Shown: positions 27,342 through 37,023 of the stretch, piece after piece | How positions within the stretch are numbered: position 1 is the stretch's first letter | Layout: each line of letters starts with the position of its first letter | Source: Sphingobacteriia bacterium | Lineage (GTDB): Bacteria > Bacteroidota > Bacteroidia > Chitinophagales > Chitinophagaceae | Assembly (NCBI GenBank): GCA_947456855.1 | Contig: CANGTR010000010.1 | Coordinates: 1 to 43,588 of the forward strand | Length of the DNA stretch: 43,588 nucleotides | Reading direction: 5' to 3' | Position numbers and translations under genes: made by a program | The notes under the pieces: generated by a model | Told to the model about the DNA's origin: nothing | Database searches by the model: none | Seen by the model: only the letters and a program-made list of their open reading frames with translations

Positions 27342-29057
27342 ATGAAATTAAGCTCATCCATTATTGGTCTTGCCGTATGTACTATTGCGAGTATATTGAT
27401 TCAGCAAACATCAATAGCTCAATCAGTTAAAACCTTTTCTCGTACAGACTCTCTTCGTGGGAGTATTACTCCAGAAAGAGCCTGGTGGGATTTGCAGCAT
27501 TATACCCTTGATATTAAGCCTGATATATCCAAAAAATCAATTACAGGAAAACTGGCTATCCGCTTTAAGGCCATAAAAGCAGGAAAAACAATGCAAATTG
27601 ATTTGCAGCAACCGCTAATAATGGACAGCGTGTTGTATAATCAATCAAATGGAAAGTCATTGTCTATTCCTTTCAAAAGAGATAGCAATGCAGCTTTTGT
27701 ACAATTACCTCTTGCTATTCCTATAGGCAAAATGGCCAATATCATCGTGTATTATCATGGTACACCTAGAGAAGCAAAAAGAGCTCCTTGGGATGGTGGA
27801 ATTAGTTGGAAAAAAGATTCTACAGGCGCTCCATATATTGCTACTTCCTGTCAAGGTCTTGGGGCAAGCGTTTGGTGGCCTTGTAAAGACCATCAGTACG
27901 ATGAACCCGATGCAGGTATTAATATTAATATTACAGTTCCAGATACTTTAACGGCTGTTTCTAATGGTAGATTAATTAAAACACAAATAAATAAGGATCA
28001 TACAAAAACGTTTAGTTGGCAAGTAAAAAATCCCATCAATAATTACGGAGTGAGTATGAATATCGGAAAATACATACTCATCAAAGACAGCTTTAAAGGG
28101 GAAGGCGGATTACTAGACCTCTCTTATTATGTATTGCCCTCTAATAAAGAAGCAGCCATCAAGCAATTTGCCCAGGTTAAAACCATGTTGGCCTGTTTCG
28201 AGTTTTGGATGGGCAAATATCCATTTTATGAAGATGGATATAAATTAGTAGATGTTCCTTATTTGGGAATGGAACACCAAAGCAATGTTGCTTATGGCAA
28301 TAAATACCTGAACGGTTATTTGGGTAGAGACCAATCCAAAACTGGTTGGGGATTACTTTGGGATTTCATCATTGTTCATGAAAGTGGACATGAATGGTTT
28401 GGTAATAATATTACCAGTAAAGACATTGCTGATATGTGGATACATGAAGGGTTTACCACTTATACCGAAACCTTGTTTACCCAATGGCAATCAGGTAACA
28501 ATGCAGGGAATGAATATAGTTTGGGAATTAGAAAAAACATTAGAAACAATGCTCCAATTATTGGAGCTTATGACGTTCAGGATGAAGGTAGTGGTGATAT
28601 GTATCCCAAAGGCGCGGCTATGATTCACAATATTCGAATGGCCATGAATAACGATACCGCATTTAGAGCAATGTTGAGGGCGATGAATAAAACTTTCTAT
28701 CATCAAACCATTACCACTAAAGACGTTGAATTATTCATGAGTAAATATGCTGGTTTCTCGCTTGCTAAAACCTTCGATCAATATTTGAGAACTACCCAGG
28801 TTCCAAGTTTAGAGTATTATTTTTCAGCTGATGGCAAGGCATTGTTTTACCGTTGGATAGAATCTGTTGAAGGTTTTGACATGCCATTGCTTATTAATTT
28901 GGGTAATTCAATGTTGCGCATTCAACCAAAATACAAAGAATGGTCTAACATACAATTAACAGCCGCCCCTATCAATGATTTGCAAATGAAAGCATTAGTA
29001 TCTTACTTTTACATAGAATTGATGGAAAGAAAAGAAATGACCATCAAAGTAAATTAG
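27342..29057 (+). CDS. M1 family zinc aminopeptidase
   Basis: A 571-residue exported peptidase with a signal peptide ending near TSIAQ. The zinc site is His346-Glu-Ser-Gly-His350 with Glu369 eighteen residues on (HEGFTTYTE). The exopeptidase motif GMEHQ (about residues 308-312) stands for the GAMEN of other M1 enzymes. It is shorter than classical PepN because it lacks the long C-terminal helical domain. It probably trims peptides in the periplasm. A flippase gene starts 3 bp later and is co-transcribed. Confidence 0.92.
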   Translation: MKLSSSIIGLAVCTIASILIQQTSIAQSVKTFSRTDSLRGSITPERAWWDLQHYTLDIKPDISKKSITGKLAIRFKAIKAGKTMQIDLQQPLIMDSVLYNQSNGKSLSIPFKRDSNAAFVQLPLAIPIGKMANIIVYYHGTPREAKRAPWDGGISWKKDSTGAPYIATSCQGLGASVWWPCKDHQYDEPDAGININITVPDTLTAVSNGRLIKTQINKDHTKTFSWQVKNPINNYGVSMNIGKYILIKDSFKGEGGLLDLSYYVLPSNKEAAIKQFAQVKTMLACFEFWMGKYPFYEDGYKLVDVPYLGMEHQSNVAYGNKYLNGYLGRDQSKTGWGLLWDFIIVHESGHEWFGNNITSKDIADMWIHEGFTTYTETLFTQWQSGNNAGNEYSLGIRKNIRNNAPIIGAYDVQDEGSGDMYPKGAAMIHNIRMAMNNDTAFRAMLRAMNKTFYHQTITTKDVELFMSKYAGFSLAKTFDQYLRTTQVPSLEYYFSADGKALFYRWIESVEGFDMPLLINLGNSMLRIQPKYKEWSNIQLTAAPINDLQMKALVSYFYIELMERKEMTIKVN

Positions 29058-29060
29058 CGA

Positions 29061-30554
29061 ATGGGAAGTATAAGAAAGCAAACCATCATTTCGAGCATAT
29101 TGGTGTACATCGGTTTTTTTATCGGTGCCATTAATATGTATTTCTATACTAAGAATGGTTCTTTTACTCCAGAGCAATTTGCACTAACAAGAATCTTTTT
29201 CGATTTTGCTCAAAATATGTATGCATTTGGAGCACTGGGCATTATTCCAGTAATCTATAAGTTTTACCCTTACTACAAAGACAATCTTAAAACGCATCAA
29301 ATAGATTTGATGACATGGGGAATGGTTTCTGCATTTATTGGATTTTTATTGGTGATTTTTTTAGGATGGTATTTTCAACCAGTATTTGTGCAACAATTTT
29401 CAGAAAAATCTAAACTCATTGTAGATTATTATTATTGGATGTTTCCATTTGCAATGGGTATGTTGTTCTTTTCGGTTATTGAAAGTTTTGCTTGGGCACT
29501 TCATCAATCTGTATTGTCTAATTTTTTAAAAGAAACCGGCTTAAGAATACTGACCAGTATTGTAATTCTGTTTTATTATTTTAAACTCATCAATTTTGAT
29601 GATTTTGTTCATCTTTTTGCTTTTTTATATCTAATTGTTTTCTTGGCATTGGCCTTTTTTTTATTCAAGACAAAACAATTGCATTTTCCAACTACCATCA
29701 GTAGGGTAAGTAAAAAGTTTTGGAAGAAAATGTTGAGTATGCAATTGTTGGTTTACAGTGGAACGTTTATTGCTTCTATTGCTGCAACCATAGATAGTTT
29801 TATCATTGCTAAATTTCAGGGATTAGCTGTTGTAGGTGTTTTTGGTTTGGCCCAATATGCTGCCAATTTAATTCAAGTACCTCAACGCAGTATTCAAGCG
29901 GTTTCTGCTGGTGTGCTCTCCAGGGCTTGGAAGGATAAAAACATTACTGAAATTAAAAGGATTTACAATCGCTCTTGTATCAATCTATTATTGATGGCGC
30001 TATTTATTTTCGGCAACCTGTGGTTAAATGTGCAACAGGGTATGCAAGTATTGGACATTCAAAAAGATTATGAAGCAGGTATTGCTACTATATTTATTTT
30101 AGGGATGGTTAGAATAATTGATGCCGGTACAGGATTAAATGCAATGGTGATCAACACATCTACTTTTTGGCGGTTCGATTTTTTTAGTGGGGTTGTTCTA
30201 TTGGCATTTCGTTTACCACTCACCTATTTCTTAATCAAAAATTATGGCATCATTGGTTCTGCTTTTGCAGAATTAGCTGCTTACTCGGTTTATAATTTTA
30301 TGCGTTTTGAATTTCTGAGAAGAAAATTCAAAATGCAGCCATTTGATCTTAAAACATTGTATGCAATCATCATCTCCTTGGTTGCTTATGCCCTTGCTTA
30401 TTTTTTATTGGATGGAATAAATGGGTGGTTGGGTATATTTGGAAGATCTATTTTATTTTCCGGAATTTTAATTGGTGCTGTTATTCAACTAAAGCTCACC
30501 CCAGACGCCGCACAATTAATTGATCATTTCAAGAAACGATTTCTTAATTCTTAA
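29061..30554 (+). CDS. MOP-superfamily polysaccharide flippase-like protein
   Basis: A 497-residue polytopic membrane protein with about 12-14 hydrophobic helices and the architecture of Wzx-type flippases, which move lipid-linked sugars across the inner membrane. A conserved-looking core segment is DSFIIAKFQGLAVVGVFGLAQ (about residues 246-266), and FGIIGSA-like text (YGIIGSAFAELAAYSVYNFMR) falls in the second half. There is no glycosyltransferase cluster around it, so the substrate is unknown. It follows the M1 peptidase gene by 3 bp and converges with the NlpC/P60 gene, 14 bp apart. Confidence 0.82.
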   Translation: MGSIRKQTIISSILVYIGFFIGAINMYFYTKNGSFTPEQFALTRIFFDFAQNMYAFGALGIIPVIYKFYPYYKDNLKTHQIDLMTWGMVSAFIGFLLVIFLGWYFQPVFVQQFSEKSKLIVDYYYWMFPFAMGMLFFSVIESFAWALHQSVLSNFLKETGLRILTSIVILFYYFKLINFDDFVHLFAFLYLIVFLALAFFLFKTKQLHFPTTISRVSKKFWKKMLSMQLLVYSGTFIASIAATIDSFIIAKFQGLAVVGVFGLAQYAANLIQVPQRSIQAVSAGVLSRAWKDKNITEIKRIYNRSCINLLLMALFIFGNLWLNVQQGMQVLDIQKDYEAGIATIFILGMVRIIDAGTGLNAMVINTSTFWRFDFFSGVVLLAFRLPLTYFLIKNYGIIGSAFAELAAYSVYNFMRFEFLRRKFKMQPFDLKTLYAIIISLVAYALAYFLLDGINGWLGIFGRSILFSGILIGAVIQLKLTPDAAQLIDHFKKRFLNS

Positions 30555-30568
30555 ATCCTATTTCTTAA

Positions 30569-31258
30569 TTAAAAAAGCCGAAGCCTTCCTCCTCCCACAA
30601 ATCTGGGCTTCCAATATTTATCATTCAAATCGGTGATGGTAACACCTTGCGAAGTAGATGCATGAACAAATTTATTGTTCTGTAAATAAACACCTACATG
30701 ACTAATGGATCTTCCGGATCCAAAAAACACCAAATCTCCTTCTTGTAAATCTTCTAACTCTACCCTTCTAGATTCCTTGAATTGTTCCTGAGAGGTTCTG
30801 GGCAAAGTGGTATAAAAAATTTCTCGTTGCAAAATTTGAGTAAAAGCAGAACAATCAATGCATTTTTCGGTACTTCCACCAATGCAATATTTAGTGCCCC
30901 ACCATTTGTCGATCAGTTCAAGCAATTCGATGTTTTTGAGTTTATTGGTAGGCACTTCCACATAAACCGCATATTTCAACTGTAAAAAGTGTGCTTTTTC
31001 TTTTTCAGATTTACCGATAAATGGTTCATCGATTTTTTTTGTAAATCCTGTTGCACTGCTGCTTGATTGATGATTGGTTTTGGTAGTAGCCCCAAGGGTA
31101 ACTTCTATTCCATTGATAAATTCCCTTTTTTGGGGTGTTTTCTTTTTAACGCTATTGTTGGTGGGTTTTTTAATTGAACTACTGCTATTGCGTACCGATT
31201 TGCAGGCGGCAATCGATAGCATAACTGCCAAGTAAATGATATATGAATTCAATCTCAT
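30569..31258 (-). CDS. NlpC/P60 family lipoprotein peptidase
   Basis: A 229-residue cell-wall peptidase. The lipobox is LSIAAC (Cys19 anchor), followed by a Ser/Lys/Thr-rich linker. The C-terminal C40 domain has Cys136 in CIDCSAF, His187 in ISHVGVY and His199 in FVHAST as the catalytic set. It would cut peptidoglycan stem peptides from the outer or inner membrane surface. It is divergent from dnaE. Confidence 0.92.
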   Translation of the reverse strand: MRLNSYIIYLAVMLSIAACKSVRNSSSSIKKPTNNSVKKKTPQKREFINGIEVTLGATTKTNHQSSSSATGFTKKIDEPFIGKSEKEKAHFLQLKYAVYVEVPTNKLKNIELLELIDKWWGTKYCIGGSTEKCIDCSAFTQILQREIFYTTLPRTSQEQFKESRRVELEDLQEGDLVFFGSGRSISHVGVYLQNNKFVHASTSQGVTITDLNDKYWKPRFVGGGRLRLF

Positions 31259-31314
31259 ATGAGTTGCAATTTAAGGCTTTTATAAATGTGGAAAATTGTT
31301 CCTTTTTTGGAGGG

Positions 31315-31322
31315 TATCTTTC
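31315..31322 (+). promoter_or_regulatory. Candidate -7 box for dnaE
   Basis: TATCTTTC differs from TAnnTTTG only in the last base and lies 18 bp before the ATG at 31341. It falls inside the longer alternative frame that starts at TTG 31296, which argues against that start. Confidence 0.4.
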
Positions 31323-31340
31323 AACGAACTTCGCCCAATC

Positions 31341-34300
31341 ATGAATCGTTTTTCTCATTTACATGTACATACCCAATATTCCTTATTGGATGGAGCTGCT
31401 TCAATAGCTGATTTATATAAAAAAGCAGCAGATCATAATATGCCTGCTTTGGCTATTACCGATCATGGTAATATGTTTGGTGCATTTGATTTTGTAAGTC
31501 AGGCTTGGAAGAACACCAAAGTAACTGGCAAAGATGAAAATGGAAAAGATATACTGGAGCCCGTTGTTAAACCCATTGTTGGTTGCGAATTTTATGTAGT
31601 TAAAGACCGGCATATAAAAGCTTTTACCAAGGAAGTAAAAGACGATCGTTACCATCAAGTTTTACTAGCAAAAAATAAAATTGGGTACCAAAATTTAGTA
31701 AAGCTTACTTCGCTTGGCTATATAGAAGGAATGTATAGTAAGTATCCTCGAATAGACAAGGAATTGATTGAAAAATACCACGAAGGCTTAATTGCAACAA
31801 CATGCTGTATTGGTGCATATGTGCCTCAAACCATTTTACATCAGTCTGAAGAAAAAGCAGAACAAGAATTTAAATGGTGGCTTGATTTATTTGGTGAAGA
31901 TTTTTATATCGAAATTCAACGCCATAATATCAAAGAACAGGAAATTATCAACCAGACATTGTTGAAATTTTCTAAGAAATACAATGTTCCTGTTATTGCT
32001 ACCAATGATAGCCATTATGTAGATCAGGATGATGCCAATGCACATGATATTTTATTGTGTATCAATACCGGTGAAAAACAGAGCACACCAGGTTTTGATG
32101 ATTTTGTGAATGATGAGGTTCAAATAAAGAATAGGCGTTTTAAATTTCCGAATGATCAGTTTTATTTTAAAACGCCAGAAGAGATGCAGCAACTCTTCCA
32201 TGATATTCCTGAATCACTTGATAATACCAATCAAATTGTAGATAAAATAGAAGTACTCAATCTTAAGAAAGATATTTTATTACCAGCTTTCCCAATTCCT
32301 GCTTCCTTTCAAGTGCACAAAGATGCCAACATGAACCAATGGGAATTTTTGCAACATCTTACACGTGAGGGAGCAGTAAAAAGATACAACGATTTAACTG
32401 CTGAAATACAAGAGCGAATAGACTTTGAGTTATTCACCATTCGTACAATGGGATTTGCAGGTTACTTTTTAATTGTAAGTGATTTTATTAAAGCAGGTCG
32501 TGAAATGGGCGTATTTGTTGGCCCAGGTAGAGGATCTGCTGCAGGAAGTGTTGTAGCTTATTGTATTGGAATTACCAATATCGATCCAATTAAATACAAT
32601 TTACTTTTTGAGCGATTTTTGAATCCTGATCGTAAGAGCATGCCCGATATCGATACAGATTTTGATGATGAAGGAAGGCAAAAAGTGATTGATTATGTTG
32701 TCAATAAATATGGAAAAAGCCAGGTAGCGCAAATTGTAACTTATGGTACAATGGCTGCAAAAATGAGTATCAAAGATGTGGCTCGTGTACTCGATTTGCC
32801 ATTGGTTGAAAGCAATATGCTGGCCAAATTGGTGCCAGATAAACCAGGTACTGAACTAGGTCGTGTATTAAAAGCACCGCTCACTATTAAAGAAGGTGCA
32901 AAGTCACTTGAGGAAAAAGAAGGCTATCAACCCGAAGATATTGAGAATGTAAAAAAGTTAAGGGAGATTTATAAGGGTACAGATATTCGTTCGCAGGTGT
33001 TGAAGGAAGCAGAACGTTTAGAAGGATCTGTTAGAAATACGGGCATTCATGCTGCAGGAATTATTATTGCTCCTTCCGACCTTACCGATCTATTACCAGT
33101 TGCTACTGCAAAAGATTCTGATTTGTGGGTTACTCAAATTGAGGGAAGTATTATTGAAGATGCAGGGGTAATTAAGATGGACTTTTTGGGATTAAAAACC
33201 TTATCCATTTTAAAAACGGCATTGGAATTAATCAAACAGAATCACGGTATTAGCATCGATTTAGATACCATTCCTTTAGATGACGAGAAAACATTTTTAT
33301 TGTATCAGCGTGGCGAAACAAATGCAACATTTCAATTTGAAAGTGTGGGCATGCAAAAATATTTGCGCGAATTAAAGCCTGATAAATTTGACGACTTGAT
33401 TGCCATGAACGCTCTCTATCGTCCAGGGCCGATAGCTTATATCCCTCTTTTTATAGATCGTAAGCATGGCAAAGAGCCCATTACATATGATATCGAAGAC
33501 ACCAAGGAAGTATTGGGTGAAACTTATGGCATTACTGTGTATCAAGAGCAAGTAATGTTGCTAAGTCAAAGCCTTGCTGGCTTTACCAAAGGCGATGCCG
33601 ATGTGTTGCGTAAAGCAATGGGTAAGAAACAAAAATCGGTACTGGATAAAATGAAAGCCCAATTTATTGGTGGCGCTACAGCTAAAGGATATGCTGCCGA
33701 TAAGCTCGAGAAAATTTGGACCGACTGGGAAGCATTTGCACAATATGCATTTAATAAATCGCATTCCACCTGTTATGCATTTGTAGCCTATCAAACAGCC
33801 TATTTAAAAGCGCATTATCCTGGAGAATACATGAGCGCCGTTTTGAATCACCAGGGCAATATTGAGAAGATCACTTTCTTTATGGAAGAGTGTAAAAGAA
33901 TGGGCATTAAAGTATTGGGGCCAGATATCAATGAATCATTGAAAGGATTTGCAGTAAATAAAAAAGGAGAAATTCGATTTGGGTTGGGTGGTTTAAAGGG
34001 AGTTGGAGAAATGGCCATAGAACAACTCATTTCAGAAAGGGAAAAAAGTGGCCCCTACTCCGATATTTTTGATTTTGTAAAAAGAGTACTAACCAAATCA
34101 GTCAATAAAAAATCGATGGAAAGCTTGGCTTATTCTGGTGCTTTCGATTGTTTCCCAGCATTTCATCGAGCTCAATATTTTCGAATTGCAGATGGAGAAA
34201 GAGTAACAGGCTTAGAAAAAATCATTGCATACGGTCAGCAACAACAAAGTATGAATCACGGCACTACCAATACTTTGTTTGGAGATTTACCTGGTGCAAT

Positions 34301-35015
34301 GACTGTTCCAACTCCAAAGATTCCCAACGCAGAACCTTGGACATTGACCGAACTACTCAATTACGAAAAAGAAGTAACCGGAATGTTTATGAGTGGTCAT
34401 CCTTTGGATCATTTTAAGTTCGAACTCAAGCATTACGAGATTACCAATATAGCAGACTTTAATGAAGCAAAAGATGCCATTGCTTTGCAGCCTAACCCCG
34501 GAAGAATGTGGCGTGTGGCTGGTTTGGTAACAGATGTTCAACATCGAGTAACCAAGACGGGGAAAAATTTTGGCTCATTTGTAATGGAAGATTACAGTGG
34601 TAAAACAGAATATGTTTTATGGAGCGAAGACTATGTGAAATTTCAAAACTATTTAGAGAAAGGGCAAAATATTTTGCTCAATGGATTCTTTAGAAATAGG
34701 TTCAATCAACCGAATGTATTTGAGTTTAAAATCAATACAATGAGTTTGTTGGAAACCGTTAAGCAAAACCTAACTAGAACTGTAGAAATAAGTATGCATC
34801 CCAGTGCATTGAATGCCTCTATGTTACAATTCTTAGAGAAAAATTGGAAGTCCAATCCTGGGAAATCCACTTTAAAGTTCAATGTTTACGAGCCTAAAGA
34901 AAATTTACGAATCAGTATGTACACCATTGAAAAAGGCTTTTTAATGAACGAAGAAATGGCCGATTTCTTAATGAATAACCCAGATGTAGATGTAAGAGTT
35001 GGATTGGTGGGTTAA
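31341..35015 (+). CDS. dnaE: DNA polymerase III subunit alpha
   Basis: A 1224-residue replicative polymerase. The start at 31341 gives the usual N-terminus (MNRFSHLHVHTQYSLLDG). The PHP domain has a full-looking metal site: His8/His10, TDHGN and VGCEF, residues that E. coli DnaE has partly lost. The polymerase site is PDIDTDFDD with Asp436 and Asp438, preceded by GPGRGSAAGS. Near the C-terminus an OB-fold (WRVAGLVTDVQHRVTKTGK) is followed by a short domain. It works with the beta clamp in chromosome replication. It is followed after 193 bp by trxA, which has its own promoter. Confidence 0.96.
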   Translation: MNRFSHLHVHTQYSLLDGAASIADLYKKAADHNMPALAITDHGNMFGAFDFVSQAWKNTKVTGKDENGKDILEPVVKPIVGCEFYVVKDRHIKAFTKEVKDDRYHQVLLAKNKIGYQNLVKLTSLGYIEGMYSKYPRIDKELIEKYHEGLIATTCCIGAYVPQTILHQSEEKAEQEFKWWLDLFGEDFYIEIQRHNIKEQEIINQTLLKFSKKYNVPVIATNDSHYVDQDDANAHDILLCINTGEKQSTPGFDDFVNDEVQIKNRRFKFPNDQFYFKTPEEMQQLFHDIPESLDNTNQIVDKIEVLNLKKDILLPAFPIPASFQVHKDANMNQWEFLQHLTREGAVKRYNDLTAEIQERIDFELFTIRTMGFAGYFLIVSDFIKAGREMGVFVGPGRGSAAGSVVAYCIGITNIDPIKYNLLFERFLNPDRKSMPDIDTDFDDEGRQKVIDYVVNKYGKSQVAQIVTYGTMAAKMSIKDVARVLDLPLVESNMLAKLVPDKPGTELGRVLKAPLTIKEGAKSLEEKEGYQPEDIENVKKLREIYKGTDIRSQVLKEAERLEGSVRNTGIHAAGIIIAPSDLTDLLPVATAKDSDLWVTQIEGSIIEDAGVIKMDFLGLKTLSILKTALELIKQNHGISIDLDTIPLDDEKTFLLYQRGETNATFQFESVGMQKYLRELKPDKFDDLIAMNALYRPGPIAYIPLFIDRKHGKEPITYDIEDTKEVLGETYGITVYQEQVMLLSQSLAGFTKGDADVLRKAMGKKQKSVLDKMKAQFIGGATAKGYAADKLEKIWTDWEAFAQYAFNKSHSTCYAFVAYQTAYLKAHYPGEYMSAVLNHQGNIEKITFFMEECKRMGIKVLGPDINESLKGFAVNKKGEIRFGLGGLKGVGEMAIEQLISEREKSGPYSDIFDFVKRVLTKSVNKKSMESLAYSGAFDCFPAFHRAQYFRIADGERVTGLEKIIAYGQQQQSMNHGTTNTLFGDLPGAMTVPTPKIPNAEPWTLTELLNYEKEVTGMFMSGHPLDHFKFELKHYEITNIADFNEAKDAIALQPNPGRMWRVAGLVTDVQHRVTKTGKNFGSFVMEDYSGKTEYVLWSEDYVKFQNYLEKGQNILLNGFFRNRFNQPNVFEFKINTMSLLETVKQNLTRTVEISMHPSALNASMLQFLEKNWKSNPGKSTLKFNVYEPKENLRISMYTIEKGFLMNEEMADFLMNNPDVDVRVGLVG

Positions 35016-35123
35016 ATGGGGGTCTACATGAAAAGACATCGGAAAGCTTGTCAGTAATAAATGACAAAATAATCTAGTCACATTCGTGGAAAAGTCAATT
35101 GAGCAGTAAATCAGCTTTGGCCG

Positions 35124-35131
35124 TAAATTTG
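35124..35131 (+). promoter_or_regulatory. -33/-7 promoter for trxA
   Basis: TAAATTTG is an exact TAnnTTTG match, with a TTG at 35099-35101, 22 bases upstream. The predicted leader is about 70 bases. Confidence 0.55.
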
Positions 35132-35208
35132 ACTCATGTATTTAGGAAATAATGTTAATATCCTAACTATGATATACTTAATCAACTTATAATTTAAAAA
35201 TAAACAAC

Positions 35209-35526
35209 ATGGCATTAGAGCTAACCGACGCAAATTTCCAGACAACAGTACTGGATAGTAATAAATTAACCGTAGTAGATTTCTGGGCAGAATGGTGTGG
35301 CCCATGTAGAGCCATCGGGCCAGTTATAGAAGAATTGGCAAAAGAATACGATGGCCAAATCAATGTAGGTAAAGTCAATGTGGATACCAATCCAGGATTA
35401 AGTGTTAATTATGGAATTACTTCTATCCCTGCAATTCTTTTCATTAAAGGAGGACAAATTGTAGACAAACAGATAGGCGCAGTGCCAAAATCTGTTTTGG
35501 ATAAAAAAATCAAGTCCTTGATGTAA
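35209..35526 (+). CDS. trxA: Thioredoxin
   Basis: A 105-residue cytoplasmic disulfide reductase. The active site is WAEWCGPCR with Cys30 and Cys33, and the cis-proline loop is TSIPAILFIKGG. The length and motifs are those of a canonical thioredoxin. It could feed electrons to reductases such as MsrA, although that one is a lipoprotein outside the cytoplasm. A perfect terminator follows. Confidence 0.97.
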   Translation: MALELTDANFQTTVLDSNKLTVVDFWAEWCGPCRAIGPVIEELAKEYDGQINVGKVNVDTNPGLSVNYGITSIPAILFIKGGQIVDKQIGAVPKSVLDKKIKSLM

Positions 35527-35561
35527 TTGAGCATCAATTAGAATTGAAAATAGTTATCTAC

Positions 35562-35596
35562 CGTGTACAGTCATCATTACTGTACACGTTTTTTTT
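35562..35596 (+). terminator. Terminator after trxA
   Basis: A perfect 10-bp stem, CGTGTACAGT / ACTGTACACG, with a 7-base loop (CATCATT) is followed by eight T. Confidence 0.95.
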
Positions 35597-35673
35597 GTAA
35601 TATTTCAAGCCGATTCGATTTTTCAGATTCATTCCGTATCTTCCCAAACTATTATATCGCTAATTAAATACTT

Positions 35674-36903
35674 ATGGAAAGATTTCAAGGATTATTTGGA
35701 ATTGTATTGATTTTAGGAATTGCATTTTTGTTTTCAAACAATAAAAAGAGAATCAATTATCGATTGGTTATCAGTGGAATTTTACTCCAGGTAATTATTG
35801 CGGTTCTGATTTTAAAAGTACCTCCAGTTACGCGATTTTTTCAGGTTTTAGGTCATGGAATGGAAAAAATAGAACGCTTTGCTCGCGAAGGTGTAGCATT
35901 TGTGTATCGTGGTGTGATGGTAAATACGCCTGCGGGTGTGAAGGATTTTGGAGAGAGTGGTTTTGTATTTGCTTTTTCTGTTACTTCTACCATTATTTTG
36001 GTTTGCGTATTAGTAGCCATTTTATATCATTTTGGCATTATGCAATTCATTGTTTCACTTATTGCAAAAGCGATGAATTTTATCATGAAAGTAAGTGGAG
36101 CAGAAGCTTTAAGCAATGTAGCCAGTGCTTTTGTAGGTCAAGTAGAAGCACAGGTAATGATTCGACCCTATTTAAGTTCTATGACCAAGAGCGAATTATT
36201 GGCAAGTATGAGTGGATCTTTAGCCTGTATTGCGGGTGGAATTTTAATCGTGTATGCCAACATGGGTGCTAAAGCCGAATATTTATTGGCTGCAAGTTTA
36301 ATGGCAGCTCCGGGTGCTTTGGTTATTTCTAAAATTGTATTCCCAGAAACAGAGGAATCACAAACAATGGGTGAAGTTAAGCTAGAAGTAAAAAGCCCTT
36401 ATAGCAATATCATCGATGCTATTTCTCATGGTGCCAGTGATGGTATGAAAATCTCCATCAATGTGATTGCCATGTTAATTGGTTTTATTGCATTGATTGC
36501 GTTTATCAATTGGGGATTGGGCAAATTTATTCCTGGTGTAACCCTCGATTTTTTATTTAGTAAGATTTTTTATCCCATGACATGGGCAATGGGTGTGCCT
36601 ACTGTGGACTTAGCCAATGCGGCATCCTTATTGGGCCAGAAATTGACCATCAATGAATTTGTAGCATTTAATAATCTTACTACTAAAGCGGTTCCGATTG
36701 TTTCCGAAAAAGGCCTTTTGATTGTAAGTATTGCAATTTGTGGTTTTGCCAATTTCAGCAGTGTAGGTATGCAAATTGGTGGTATTGGAGAACTAGCGCC
36801 AACTCGAAGAGGAGATCTTGCAAAATTGGGTTTAAAAGCCCTTCTTTGTGGTACCCTCGCCTCCTATTTATCTGCAACAATTGCTGGTATTCTCATGAAT
36901 TAG
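35674..36903 (+). CDS. Concentrative nucleoside transporter (NupC/CNT family)
   Basis: A 409-residue inner-membrane symporter for nucleosides, driven by H+ or Na+. The central motif SNVASAFVGQVEAQVMIRPY matches the CNT binding-site region, and the second-half motif GFANFSSVGMQIGGIGELAP is the other half of the substrate/cation site. The three-part CNT layout (N-terminal, gate and C-terminal domains) is complete. A futalosine-pathway gene follows 120 bp on, after its own promoter. Confidence 0.92.
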   Translation: MERFQGLFGIVLILGIAFLFSNNKKRINYRLVISGILLQVIIAVLILKVPPVTRFFQVLGHGMEKIERFAREGVAFVYRGVMVNTPAGVKDFGESGFVFAFSVTSTIILVCVLVAILYHFGIMQFIVSLIAKAMNFIMKVSGAEALSNVASAFVGQVEAQVMIRPYLSSMTKSELLASMSGSLACIAGGILIVYANMGAKAEYLLAASLMAAPGALVISKIVFPETEESQTMGEVKLEVKSPYSNIIDAISHGASDGMKISINVIAMLIGFIALIAFINWGLGKFIPGVTLDFLFSKIFYPMTWAMGVPTVDLANAASLLGQKLTINEFVAFNNLTTKAVPIVSEKGLLIVSIAICGFANFSSVGMQIGGIGELAPTRRGDLAKLGLKALLCGTLASYLSATIAGILMN

Positions 36904-36950
36904 AAATGAGTTGATAGTTGTTGGTTTATTAGATTGTTGATTGGTTAAAA
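36904..36950. repeat. Degenerate TTG-rich intergenic repeat
   Basis: After the transporter stop, GTTGATAGTTGTTGGTT and ATTGTTGATTGGTT are imperfect direct repeats. It resembles low-complexity intergenic filler rather than a gene or a terminator. Confidence 0.4.
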
Positions 36951-36997
36951 TATTTGCTTAAACCTTAAACAGATAATCAAATCAGGTGCATTATTCG

Positions 36998-37005
36998 TAA
37001 ATTTG
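36998..37005 (+). promoter_or_regulatory. -7 box for mqnE
   Basis: TAAATTTG is an exact TAnnTTTG match and leaves a leader of about 12 bases before the ATG at 37024. Confidence 0.55.
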
Positions 37006-37023
37006 CATTCTAAATGAGTACAA

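Noticed and set aside
31296..31340. Longer dnaE start at TTG
   Set aside because: The extra 15 residues overlap a likely -7 box and are not part of the PHP N-terminus.
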